Program-made: the position numbers and the translations under genes
Assembly: GCA_030041515.1 (NCBI GenBank)
Contig: JASHNS010000034.1
Location: 1 to 64,000 of the forward strand
Reading direction: 5' to 3'
DNA length: 64,000 bases
Origin: Acidobacteriaceae bacterium
Lineage (GTDB): Bacteria; Acidobacteriota; Terriglobia; Terriglobales; Acidobacteriaceae
Part shown: positions 51,136 through 59,441 of the stretch, piece by piece
How the letters are laid out: every line of letters begins with the position of its first letter
How positions within the stretch are numbered: the stretch's first letter is position 1
The notes under the pieces: model-generated
Database searches by the model: none
What the model was told of the DNA's origin: nothing
What the model saw: only the letters and a program-made list of their open reading frames with translations

Positions 51136-54100
51136 TCACTGCTGCGCCAGCTCGTTCATCTCCTTGTTCGACAGCATCCGCACCTCAGAGCCGAAGCGGC
51201 GATAGTTGCGGAATTCAAACCGATTCAGCACCGGCCGCTTCTCCGTCTCCTGCAGGCTGACGGCCCCACGCACGGGCAGCAGGAAGTCGTGATTTCCCAA
51301 GGCAATCCAGGCGTAGTCCACGGACATGCTGCAGGCGCGGATCAGCAGTCTTGAAGGAATATCGTCTACTTCGACGCTGATCCGCCGCACGCTGCGAGTA
51401 GCCGGATCGAGATACACCAGGCCGTGGAAGCCCACCGGCTGAGTATGGCCGTTGCGATCCGTGAGGTCGAAGGTTGAGTTGGCGCGCTCCACCTGGAAGG
51501 CGAACACCTGCACAGGCCGGCCTTCAATAAGGGCGGATCGTTTCCAGGCAAAAGCAGCTTTCGCTGACGGGTCGAAGATGACGTGGAACATCGCCCCGAA
51601 TTCGCCCGTGGAATGAAAAAACTTGAGCTGATCCGGCTCGCTGCCGGGGACCGCCCTGTCGCCCTGAAGGGTGGTGCGTGTTTCCGCATGGTCCACATAC
51701 TTCATCAGCTCTACCAGGGTTCCCTTTGGCTTCCAGTCGCCTTCACCGGTCGCATCCACAAAGTGGTTCGTCACCTCGAGGCAGTAGAAGTTCTCGAGCG
51801 TGTCGGACCAGCCCAGCGCCCTCTGTCGAGCGGCTTCGATCGCAGTCCGGATCGCATCGTCTGTGGGAGCCGGCAGCGGATTCGAGGGGCTGTCGATCAC
51901 GAACGGGCTGTTGGCCGTCGCCGCCTCGGCCACGTCACGCGCATGGATGGCCGGTCCGGAGTCCGCCACGGTCGGCGCAGGGATCGGGGCGCTCGACGCC
52001 GCAATCGAACCTTCCACGCGGAAAGAAACCTGGCTGGAAGCGGTGGCGCCGTCCTGGCTCAGAACCGCTTTCACCTGGTAGGCGCCGGGAGGAAACGCGT
52101 GACCTCGAATCGTCGCCAGGCACGGAACCGCCGCGCCTGTGCCTGAGACTTTCGCCAGATCCATCGGCATTTCGCTGAGAAGTTGGCCATTGCGGAAGAC
52201 CTGCATATGCAGCGTGGGCTGATTTGCGCTCCCGGCCGCCGGATGCACGAGAAGAAAGAGCGACACAGACCGTGTCTGTTCGGGGAGAAGGGGGTCGAGA
52301 TTGGGCACAATCTGGCCGTCGCGGTAGTGCATCGGCTCAAAGAAGGTCTGGTTGTCTTCCTCGGCGGGCTCGATGCTCTCAACCAGCGCGATGTCGCTCA
52401 GCGATGGCCCCCGTCGCGGAGCATCGATCGTAAACGTCATCCGTTGCGCGCCGGCCTTGTTGCCGATGCGGTCCTGCACGACGGCTTCCACCGTATAAAC
52501 ACCCGGCCCCGCAGAGAACTGGCGCTGCAGCGTCAACATCTGATTGGAATCCATCGCAAACATCTCCGGCGCTTCGTGCAGGGGGAACTCCTGGCCGAAA
52601 TGCTGCAGCACCTGGCCCTGACTGTCCTTGATCACTGCGACAATGGCGGCATTCGCCGACGAGATGTGTGTGTTCGCGTCTTCGCGGACCTCAAGCTGCG
52701 AAACCGGAACCTGCACGACGAGTTCCGCGGCATTGCCGTCCGGCAGCGCACCCAGATGCAGCACCCCGGCGTGGAAATCGATATCCGTGGGCAGCGTGGG
52801 CCGGGTCAGCAGGTTCAGCAGCGGCATCTCGAACGGGCGGATTGCCGATGCCCCTGCGGATGGCACCGCGAAGTACCCTGTTGGCCCCCGAATCACCAGA
52901 TGCTTGCGCGACGACCAGATATCGATCGGGCGAAACTGCCCGTCATAGGTCTGGATCGGAGGCACCCAGGACGCCTGGTACCACGAGCTGAGGTCTTCGT
53001 GCAGCTCCCGCAACTGACGTTTGGCATTGGAGCCGCCCACGTAGATTCCCCCGGTGCCGTCAGCCAGCGCGACGAGGGCGCTCTGTCCGTTGCCCACGCT
53101 CCCAAACTCGAAGCCGGCGATGTCATACGAATGGACGGAATTGAGAATTGAGCCGGGGGTGAAGGCGCCCGCGCCAGCCGCGGAGCCGGCGGCACTGACA
53201 CCGCCCCCGGGTGTAACTTCGCCCAGAATCGAGCTCGCCTGGGAGGCCTCCAGAGCCGCATTGTCGTGCGGATCGTAGAAGCCGGTATTCACCACTCCAA
53301 TGGTGACGCCCGCGCGGTTCGCCAGCCCCACGATCGTATGCAGGATACCGCGAGCGTCGGAATCGAACGCCCCTCCCGCCGAAAAGTAAAAGATGAACTT
53401 CCGCCCGCTCAGTGCCCGATCGCTGACCACCAGCGCCTGCAGCGCCGCCAGCGAAGGGTAGCTGCGGCGCTCCTCGAGGATTCGCTGCGACTGCTCCAGA
53501 GCATCCAGCATGACCTTCCCCTCTGTGCGATCCGCGGCCGTAAAACTCAGATCGTCGCTGTGCAGAGAGGCAATCAGGGTTTTCTCCGCCGGCGTCATCT
53601 CCCCCGACGCCGGGGCCGGCGTCGCTGGCGTCGCCTGCGCGACCGCCGCGTCCACCAGCCGCCGATCCGGGGTCCACGATTGCAACAGACGTAGACGCCC
53701 GCTCTCCTGCAGCACAGCGAACGTGTATCCGTTCCCAGGGATCGCTGCCAGGATCTTCTCCGCCATCTTGCGCGCCGCCCCGGCCGCCCTCGCATCCAGC
53801 GCATCGAAGACCAGCGCGACGAGATGCTGCGATCCTGAATTTGCATTCACCAGACGCAGCGATGTCAGCTGCACCGGCGTCCCGTCATCCCTGACTGTGA
53901 GCTGCGAAGGCTCAAGGTTCAGCACGGGCTGATGATGTTTCGTGCGTACCGCCAGATCCAGCGAAACTTCGGTGCTGGTGATGCTGATGGGGGGCTGGGC
54001 CGAGGATTTTGCCGTTCCTGATGCAGCCGCGGCCGGTGGCTTCGCCGTCGCCTGCGCCGGCGATCGCGGCGGAAACGACAGGAGGATCAGGAATGCAACA

Positions 54101-54150
54101 GGAATGGCTCGGCTGGCATTGAGAAGAGATCGGCTTGGTAATCCAGCCAT
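51136..54150 (-). CDS. Secreted von Willebrand-type A domain protein of the acidobacterial family
   Basis: A 1004-residue exported protein. A signal peptide (NASRAIPVAFLILLSFPPRSPAQ) and a Pro/Ala-rich linker lead into a vWA-like module: VSLDLAVRTKHHQPVLNL, LTVRDDGTPVQL, LVALVFDALDARAAGAARK, and a long segment ending near residue 430. This matches the VWFA-related acidobacterial domain (TIGR03436 type). The C-terminal 550 residues are beta-rich and novel to me, with a possible DUF-like outer-membrane-lipoprotein-like end (AWIALGNHDFLLPVRGAVS). Likely a cell-surface or secreted adhesion or scaffold protein; function unknown. Confidence 0.85.
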   Translation of the reverse strand: MAGLPSRSLLNASRAIPVAFLILLSFPPRSPAQATAKPPAAAASGTAKSSAQPPISITSTEVSLDLAVRTKHHQPVLNLEPSQLTVRDDGTPVQLTSLRLVNANSGSQHLVALVFDALDARAAGAARKMAEKILAAIPGNGYTFAVLQESGRLRLLQSWTPDRRLVDAAVAQATPATPAPASGEMTPAEKTLIASLHSDDLSFTAADRTEGKVMLDALEQSQRILEERRSYPSLAALQALVVSDRALSGRKFIFYFSAGGAFDSDARGILHTIVGLANRAGVTIGVVNTGFYDPHDNAALEASQASSILGEVTPGGGVSAAGSAAGAGAFTPGSILNSVHSYDIAGFEFGSVGNGQSALVALADGTGGIYVGGSNAKRQLRELHEDLSSWYQASWVPPIQTYDGQFRPIDIWSSRKHLVIRGPTGYFAVPSAGASAIRPFEMPLLNLLTRPTLPTDIDFHAGVLHLGALPDGNAAELVVQVPVSQLEVREDANTHISSANAAIVAVIKDSQGQVLQHFGQEFPLHEAPEMFAMDSNQMLTLQRQFSAGPGVYTVEAVVQDRIGNKAGAQRMTFTIDAPRRGPSLSDIALVESIEPAEEDNQTFFEPMHYRDGQIVPNLDPLLPEQTRSVSLFLLVHPAAGSANQPTLHMQVFRNGQLLSEMPMDLAKVSGTGAAVPCLATIRGHAFPPGAYQVKAVLSQDGATASSQVSFRVEGSIAASSAPIPAPTVADSGPAIHARDVAEAATANSPFVIDSPSNPLPAPTDDAIRTAIEAARQRALGWSDTLENFYCLEVTNHFVDATGEGDWKPKGTLVELMKYVDHAETRTTLQGDRAVPGSEPDQLKFFHSTGEFGAMFHVIFDPSAKAAFAWKRSALIEGRPVQVFAFQVERANSTFDLTDRNGHTQPVGFHGLVYLDPATRSVRRISVEVDDIPSRLLIRACSMSVDYAWIALGNHDFLLPVRGAVSLQETEKRPVLNRFEFRNYRRFGSEVRMLSNKEMNELAQQ

Positions 54151-54350
54151 CTGCTGACTCCCCGCTGAGAGCGATGGACTCGAAAGGTGTGGCCCGTGTT
54201 TGCTTCCCTGGAGCGGCCCCGACCGTCGCGATGATCACGATAATCTACAAGGATCAAACTGGCAATTCATAAAACGGTTTACTCGTGGCCCGCGCTGGAT
54301 GCCAACCAGACTCATATTCCCTCCAGCTCATCCCCAAGCCATCCTCCGCC

Positions 54351-54950
54351 CTATGCCCCGACGATGTCGCCGGCCTTCGCCAGCCGCGCTCCCTGTCCCA
54401 TCAGTTCGTCCAGGCATTTCCGCGCCTCCGCGGGATTCAGCGCCGCCATGGCATCTTCCACCAGCGTCACCCGGCAACCGCGCTCCACCAGGTTCCGCGC
54501 CGCCCGAACCACACAAATCTCTGTCACCACGCCGTACAGCACCACATCCGGCCGGCCCAGTTGCTCCACCAGCCGTCCGGTATTGGGATTCGTGAAAACA
54601 TCCAGCTGCTGCTTCTCGAGAACAACCTGCTGCCAGTTGCTCAGGTCCGCGGGGATCTCCACACGGCGATTCGGCAAAATCAATTGTCGCGGCAGCGTCG
54701 TCTCCGCAATCTTCTCCTGCCCCGCGGTCCCCACCAGACAATGAGGCGGCCATTGCTGGAACTCCGGATCGTTCCCATGGTGCGCATCAGCCGACGCCAC
54801 CACCAGCACCCGGTTCTCCGCCGCCCACTGCGTCAGCCGCCGCAGCGTGGGCACAATGGCTTCCGCACCCGGCACGTACAGCTTCCCGCCCGGGCTGAGA
54901 AAGTCCACCTGCGTATCCACGTCCCAGAAGATCGGCAATCGGTGCGCCAT
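54351..54950 (-). CDS. pncA: Nicotinamidase (isochorismatase superfamily)
   Basis: A 199-residue hydrolase that converts nicotinamide to nicotinate. The N-terminal Asp (FWDVDTQVDF), the metal-binding DxH...H cluster (ASADAHHGNDPEFQQWPPHC) and the catalytic Cys (GVVTEICVVRAARNL) fit nicotinamidase better than other isochorismatase-fold enzymes. ATG 54950 begins the domain. Its start lies only 46 nt from that of the divergent pncB, whose enzyme uses the product nicotinate; this strongly supports the PncA assignment. Confidence 0.88.
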   Translation of the reverse strand: MAHRLPIFWDVDTQVDFLSPGGKLYVPGAEAIVPTLRRLTQWAAENRVLVVASADAHHGNDPEFQQWPPHCLVGTAGQEKIAETTLPRQLILPNRRVEIPADLSNWQQVVLEKQQLDVFTNPNTGRLVEQLGRPDVVLYGVVTEICVVRAARNLVERGCRVTLVEDAMAALNPAEARKCLDELMGQGARLAKAGDIVGA

Positions 54951-54996
54951 GTCTGCTCCGACGCGGAACCCGTGCCCGCGGTAAAGTATTTCTACT

Positions 54997-56382
54997 GTGA
55001 TTATTAATCTGTCGCGGAGGGCGCACAATCACAACTGGGAGCTCGATCCCATCGTCCGCTCGCTGCTGGACACGGATTTCTACAAGCTCCTGATGCTTCA
55101 GTTCATCTGGAAGCATTTCTCCTCCACGCCGGCTTCGTTCTCCCTGCTCAACCGCGACTCCGGTCTGCGCCTGGCGGACGCCATCAGCGTCGGGGAGCTT
55201 CACGCGCAGCTGGAACACCTCAGAAGCCTGCGCTTTCACAAATCGGAAATCATCTGGCTGGCCGGCAATACCTTCTACGGCCGCCGCGGCATCTTCGAGC
55301 CCGCCTTCCTCGACTGGCTCGAGCACGGCTTTTGCCTCTCCGAGTACCACCTCTCCGTCCACGACGGCCAGTTCTCGCTCTCCTTCCACGGTCCGTGGAC
55401 CCAGACGACCTTGTGGGAGATATACTCCCTCTCGATTCTCAGCGAGCTGAAAACGCGCACCGCCCTCAAGCGCCTCACCGAGCTGGAACTGGACATCCTG
55501 TACGCGCGCGCTAAAGCCAAACTGTGGGAAAAGATGGAGCGTCTGCGCGGCGTGCCCAACCTGCGCATCAGCGATTTCGGCACGCGGCGCCGGCACAGCT
55601 TCCTCTGGCAGGAGTATGTGATTCTGGCCATGAGCGATGTTCTCGGCCCCGGCTTCATCGGCACGTCCAACACGTATCTCGCCTACAAGCACGATCTCGA
55701 AGCCATTGGCACCAACGCCCATGAGCTGCCCATGGGGCTGGCGGCTATGGCCTCGAGCGATGAGGAACTCAAGGCATCGCAATACCGGCTGCTGGATCTG
55801 TGGCAGCAAACGTATCATGGCGAGCTGCTCATTCTTCTGCCTGACACCTTCGGCACAACACAGTTTCTCCGCCATGCTCCAGACTGGGTTGCGGACTGGA
55901 CCGGTCAGCGCGCCGACAGCAAACCCCCGGAGGCCGCCGGCGAAGAATACATCGCCTGGCTCGAATCCCGTGGACGCGACCCGCGCAACAAGCTCTTCAT
56001 CGCCTCTGATTCTCTCGACTCCGAGGAGATTCTTCGCCTCCACGCCAAATTCGCGGGCAATATCCAGCCAGGTTCGGCACCGGGTGATTTCCGGCGCGCA
56101 GCCGACTTCACCGACACCCGCAAATGGATCCCCGAGCGACGCATTCGCTTTTCCGCCGGTTGGGGTACTCTGCTCACCAATGATTTCCGCGACTGCAACC
56201 CGCGCGGGGATGTCAGCTTCGACCCTCCGCATCTGGTCTGCAAGCTGCAGGACGCGGGGGGGCGGCCTGCCGTGAAGCTCTCCGATAATCCGGAAAAGGC
56301 TTTGGGCCTGTCCACGGAGATTGAGCGCTATAGACGCATCTTCGGCGCAGAGGGCATCGAATCGCGCCCGCTGCCAACCTGA
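54997..56382 (+). CDS. pncB: Nicotinate phosphoribosyltransferase PncB
   Basis: A 461-residue enzyme joining nicotinate and PRPP to nicotinate mononucleotide, the first step of the Preiss-Handler route to NAD. The N-terminus (LLDTDFYKLLMLQFIWKHF), FGTRRRHSF and GTNAHELPMGLAAM (the His is the phosphorylated residue in this family) are clear. GTG 54997 is the start. An extra C-terminal segment makes it longer than E. coli PncB (about 400). It forms a divergent salvage pair with pncA; panB follows on the same strand after 125 nt. Confidence 0.92.
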   Translation: MIINLSRRAHNHNWELDPIVRSLLDTDFYKLLMLQFIWKHFSSTPASFSLLNRDSGLRLADAISVGELHAQLEHLRSLRFHKSEIIWLAGNTFYGRRGIFEPAFLDWLEHGFCLSEYHLSVHDGQFSLSFHGPWTQTTLWEIYSLSILSELKTRTALKRLTELELDILYARAKAKLWEKMERLRGVPNLRISDFGTRRRHSFLWQEYVILAMSDVLGPGFIGTSNTYLAYKHDLEAIGTNAHELPMGLAAMASSDEELKASQYRLLDLWQQTYHGELLILLPDTFGTTQFLRHAPDWVADWTGQRADSKPPEAAGEEYIAWLESRGRDPRNKLFIASDSLDSEEILRLHAKFAGNIQPGSAPGDFRRAADFTDTRKWIPERRIRFSAGWGTLLTNDFRDCNPRGDVSFDPPHLVCKLQDAGGRPAVKLSDNPEKALGLSTEIERYRRIFGAEGIESRPLPT

Positions 56383-56507
56383 GCGATCTGCCGCGCCCTC
56401 GTAGTCCTTCAACGGCCGCCTGGACGCCTCGCCCCAGGGCGGCGTACCCTTGAAACTGGTTCGGGTGGCATCCTCGGCTTCCGCGAGGAGCCGCACTGGA
56501 GAAAATC

Positions 56508-57389
56508 ATGAGCGTTCCGCACTTCCGCTCCTCGGATGCCTCCGCATCCTCGCCCATCACCTTCCAGATATTGCAGCAAAAGAAGCAGGCGGGTCATCCC
56601 ATCGTGGCCCTCACCGCCTACGACTACGCCACCGCGCGCCTGGTCGACGAAGCCGGAGTGGACCTGATCCTCGTCGGCGACTCGCTCGCGCAGGTCGTGC
56701 TCGGCTATGACAGCACGCTGCCTGTCACGGTCGATGAGATGCTGCACCACACGCGCGCCGTCCGCCGCGCCGTCCGCCGCGCGCTGGTCGCTGCGGACAT
56801 GCCCTGGGGCTCCTATCACCTCACCGTCGAAGATGCCCTGGCGAATGCTGTCCGTTTTATCAAGGAAGCGGGTGCGCAGGCGGTGAAGATCGAGGGCGGT
56901 GTCGCGCGCGCAGAACTGGTCGAGCGCCTCACGGCAGCCGAGATCCCGGTGATTGGGCATCTTGGCCTCACGCCGCAATCCATCCACAGGATGGGCGGCT
57001 ATAAGGTGCAGGGCAAAACTCCCGCCGCCATTGGAGCCTTGCTCCATGACGCGCACACGCTGGAGGCCGCCGGCGCTGCGGCCCTTGTCCTCGAAGGCAT
57101 GCCGCGCGAAACCGCTGCCCGCATTACCGCGGAGGTCGGCATTCCAACCATTGGCATCGGGGCGGGCCCGGACTGCGATGGCCAAATCCTCGTCTTCCAC
57201 GATCTCGTGAACCTCAGCTTTTCGCCGCCCGCTAAATTCGTGCGCCGTTACGGTGATGCCGCCGCGCTCTTTCGTTCCGCGGTCGAAACCTATCGTCGCG
57301 ATGTGGAGGCGCGCGCCTTCCCTGCCGACGCGGAAAGCTATCATCTGTCTAGTGAAGTCGCTGCTTCTCTCGCGGACCCCGAAAACTAA
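56508..57389 (+). CDS. panB: 3-methyl-2-oxobutanoate hydroxymethyltransferase PanB
   Basis: A 293-residue enzyme making ketopantoate from ketoisovalerate and methylene-tetrahydrofolate, the first step of pantothenate synthesis. Key blocks: VALTAYDYATARLVDEAGVDLILVGDSLAQVVLGY, QAVKIEGGVARAELV and PVIGHLGLTPQSIHRMGGYKVQGKT. ATG 56508 has GGAG 7 nt upstream. Its stop codon shares one base with the panC start (TAATG), so the two are translationally coupled. No panE or panD is visible in the window. Confidence 0.96.
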   Translation: MSVPHFRSSDASASSPITFQILQQKKQAGHPIVALTAYDYATARLVDEAGVDLILVGDSLAQVVLGYDSTLPVTVDEMLHHTRAVRRAVRRALVAADMPWGSYHLTVEDALANAVRFIKEAGAQAVKIEGGVARAELVERLTAAEIPVIGHLGLTPQSIHRMGGYKVQGKTPAAIGALLHDAHTLEAAGAAALVLEGMPRETAARITAEVGIPTIGIGAGPDCDGQILVFHDLVNLSFSPPAKFVRRYGDAAALFRSAVETYRRDVEARAFPADAESYHLSSEVAASLADPEN

Positions 57390-58261
57390 TGCGCATTGTC
57401 CGCACCATCTCTGAAACACGCGCCGCACTTGCCGACCTTCGCGCCGAACAGCGCTGCGTGGGGCTCGTTGCCACGATGGGCGCGCTGCATGCGGGCCATA
57501 TTTCCCTCGTCCGCGCCGCGCGCGCTGCCTGCGACGCCGTCGTGGCCACCATCTTCGTCAACCCCACCCAATTCGGCCCCAACGAAGACTTCTCGAAATA
57601 CCCGCGCACCTTTGAGGCCGACTGCGCTCTCCTCGAAGCCGAAAGCGTCGACCTCCTCTTCGCACCGGAACCAGCCGAAATGTATCCCGAGGGCTCCAGC
57701 ACCATGGTCGAAGTAGAAGGGATCTCTGATCGCCTCGACGGCCAGTCCCGCCCCGGACATTTCCGCGGCGTCGCTACCGTCGTCGCCAAGCTCTTCAACA
57801 TCGTCGGCCCGGACAAGGCCTTCTTCGGCCAGAAGGATGCCGCTCAGGTCGCGATCCTGCGTCGCATGGTCCGCGATCTCAACTTTCCCCTTGAGATCGT
57901 CGTCTGCCCCATCGTGCGCGATCCTGGCGGCCTCGCGCTCAGCTCGCGCAATCGCTATCTGTCGCCGGAAAACCGGCAGGCTGCGCTGGCTCTGCACCGT
58001 GCTCTCCAGCGGATCGAGGCACGCGTCGCGGCGGGCGCCTCCGATGCGGCTACGCTTGTCGATGCAGGTCGCGCGGTCCTGGCCGAAGTGCCGGCGGTTC
58101 GTCTCGACTATCTCCGCATCATCGATCCTGACACGCTTGAAGATCTGCCCGACATTCGGCTGGGCGCTCTCATTGCTCTCGCGGCATGGGTTGGGTCCGC
58201 ACGGCTCATTGATAATCTGGTGATTCCGCCCGCGCAGCAAGCAACCACAACTTCGGCGTGA
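57389..58261 (+). CDS. panC: Pantothenate synthetase PanC
   Basis: A 290-residue enzyme condensing pantoate and beta-alanine with ATP via pantoyl adenylate. The nucleotidyltransferase HxGH motif is HAGHISLV, followed by TIFVNPTQFGPNEDFSKYPRT, GHFRGVATVVAKLFNIV, FFGQKDAAQVAILRRMV and SSRNRYLSPENR. It starts one base into the panB stop. The gap to convergent rsmE (52 nt) holds a small GCGGC/GCCGC hairpin (58300-58312) that is too short to call a terminator. Confidence 0.97.
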   Translation: MRIVRTISETRAALADLRAEQRCVGLVATMGALHAGHISLVRAARAACDAVVATIFVNPTQFGPNEDFSKYPRTFEADCALLEAESVDLLFAPEPAEMYPEGSSTMVEVEGISDRLDGQSRPGHFRGVATVVAKLFNIVGPDKAFFGQKDAAQVAILRRMVRDLNFPLEIVVCPIVRDPGGLALSSRNRYLSPENRQAALALHRALQRIEARVAAGASDAATLVDAGRAVLAEVPAVRLDYLRIIDPDTLEDLPDIRLGALIALAAWVGSARLIDNLVIPPAQQATTTSA

Positions 58262-58313
58262 AACGCTGAGCAATATCCTGAGCGGCTCATCCCGACTGCG
58301 CGGCGGGGCCGCA

Positions 58314-59045
58314 TTACTCCAGTAACGACGCCGCGACCGACATCGCAGCGGTCACAGCTGTCTCAGCGCGCAGGATGCGCGGACCAAGGCTCACCGCTTT
58401 CCAGTTTTCCGCATCCAGCATGGCCTCTTCTTCGGCGGCCCAGCCGCCTTCGGGGCCGGCGGCGATGCGAATTGCTGGCATCTCGTCCCCTGCGGCCGCC
58501 AACGCTTCGCTGAGCGCGTGACGCAGGGTAGTCGAGCGCTCCTGCTCCGCCAGCACCAGTCGCACGGCGCGCTCCTGCTCGAGTATCGCGGCCTTCAGCG
58601 GCAGCGGATCATCGATACGCAGAACGTCAGAGCGGCGCGATTGCTGCGATGCCTCCAGCGCGATGCGGCGCCAGCGCTCCACGCGCCCCGCCGCAGCCTG
58701 AGCCAGATGCTTCTCGCTCCGTCGCGCGATTACGGGAACAACACCCTCGGCGCCCAGCTCAGCGGCCTTCTCGATCGCCCACTCCATACGATCGAACTTG
58801 AAGATGGAGATCAGCAGCGTAACGGGCAATGCCGGATCGGCCTGAATTTCCGCGATCAGATTGAAACGAACCACGTCATCCGCGATGCCGGCGATCACGC
58901 TGTGAAAAACGCGTCCGCCGGCGACCAGATCGAATTCCATCCCTGGCTGCGCGCGCAGCACTCGGATGAGATGCGCGGCCTGGCCGCCCACCAGCGAAGC
59001 CGTTGCTTCGTCCCACGTGTCGGCAATCCAGCGGCGACGCGTCAT
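58314..59045 (-). CDS. rsmE: 16S rRNA m3U1498 methyltransferase RsmE
   Basis: A 243-residue SPOUT methyltransferase acting on U1498 of 16S rRNA. The N-terminal PUA-like part (RRRWIADTWDEATASLVGGQAAHLIRVLR) is followed by the trefoil-knot SAM site: LISIFKFDRMEWAIEKAAELG, RRIALEASQQSRRSDV, AAGPEGGWAAEE and LGPRILRAETAV. ATG 59045 is chosen; the frame stays open to 59117 without similarity. A TACCCT lies 6 nt upstream but departs too far from consensus to call a leaderless promoter. Confidence 0.93.
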   Translation of the reverse strand: MTRRRWIADTWDEATASLVGGQAAHLIRVLRAQPGMEFDLVAGGRVFHSVIAGIADDVVRFNLIAEIQADPALPVTLLISIFKFDRMEWAIEKAAELGAEGVVPVIARRSEKHLAQAAAGRVERWRRIALEASQQSRRSDVLRIDDPLPLKAAILEQERAVRLVLAEQERSTTLRHALSEALAAAGDEMPAIRIAAGPEGGWAAEEEAMLDAENWKAVSLGPRILRAETAVTAAMSVAASLLE

Positions 59046-59158
59046 GAATACAGGGTACTGCGGCGGAGCACTTGGCAACCTGAACTGAAAGTGTGCACAG
59101 GATGCGGCGTGGAACACGAATTGCGGGAACCCGCATGAATAATGGCTACAAAAGCATC

Positions 59159-59183
59159 GGGGGGATGCTCATCGCATCCCCCC
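59159..59183 (-). terminator. Intrinsic terminator of the lysine-rich peptide gene
   Basis: GGGGGGATGC (59159-59168) and GCATCCCCCC (59174-59183) form a perfect 10-bp stem with loop TCATC. On the minus strand it starts 21 nt after the peptide stop codon and is followed by GATGCTTTTG, containing a short T run. This is the best terminator-like structure in the window. Confidence 0.65.
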
Positions 59184-59203
59184 GAGGTGTTGCCGTGGAT
59201 GGC

Positions 59204-59272
59204 TTACTTTTTCTTCCCGGCCTTCTTCGCTGCCTTCTTCGCCGGTTTCTTTGCTGCCTTCTTCGTTGCCAT
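59204..59272 (-). CDS. 22-residue lysine/alanine-rich peptide, histone-tail-like
   Basis: A very small gene, below normal gene-finding limits. After Met-Ala-Thr the peptide alternates Lys pairs with short Ala, Pro or Gly spacers and ends with three Lys; 11 of 22 residues are Lys. This is the KKAAKKPAKK pattern of histone H1 tails and bacterial H1-like proteins such as Hc1 and AlgP, so it may bind DNA or RNA. Support for real expression is strong: a near-consensus promoter (59338-59366), two leader hairpins, GGGAG about 10 nt before ATG 59272, and a 10-bp terminator hairpin downstream. It may also be a degraded relic of a longer protein or a dual-function RNA. Confidence 0.7.
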   Translation of the reverse strand: MATKKAAKKPAKKAAKKAGKKK

Positions 59273-59299
59273 AGTTTCTATTCTCCCTTTTCGATGCGA

Positions 59300-59329
59300 A
59301 CATCGATGTCTGCAACATAAATGTTGCAG
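59300..59329. promoter_or_regulatory. Adjacent palindromes in the leader of the lysine-rich peptide gene
   Basis: CTGCAACAT (59310-59318) and ATGTTGCAG (59321-59329) are perfect 9-bp arms around AA; directly beside them is the 10-bp palindrome ACATCGATGT (59300-59309). They lie right after the inferred transcription start (about 59331), so they could be an operator. In RNA the first forms a 5' hairpin of at least 8 bp, and the second joins TCGATG-TTCG-CATCGA, a 6-bp stem with a UUCG loop, just ahead of the ribosome binding site. Confidence 0.6.
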
Positions 59330-59337
59330 TTAACGAA

Positions 59338-59366
59338 TGTATAGAGTTCCGCACCTGCAGTGTCAA
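59338..59366 (-). promoter_or_regulatory. Strong sigma70-type promoter of the lysine-rich peptide gene
   Basis: On the minus strand TTGACA (59366-59361) matches the -35 consensus exactly, followed after exactly 17 nt by TATACA (59343-59338), which matches the -10 at four of six positions including TATA. Transcription would start about 59331. This is the best -35/-10 pair I see in the window. Confidence 0.65.
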
Positions 59367-59441
59367 GAGAAAAATTCAGATTTTTCCTGGCGGAAGTTGA
59401 TTCCTGCAAATTTGCGCGATGCATGCTCGCAGGATTTTTCG

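Noticed and set aside
54787-56496. Minus-strand ORF of 569 codons opposite pncB
   Set aside because: Shadow of pncB; composition is Glu/Arg/Gly/Ala-rich with no recognisable family.
59046-59060. TACCCT six bases before rsmE as a leaderless promoter
   Set aside because: Only the first two and last base match the -10; expected by chance at this frequency.
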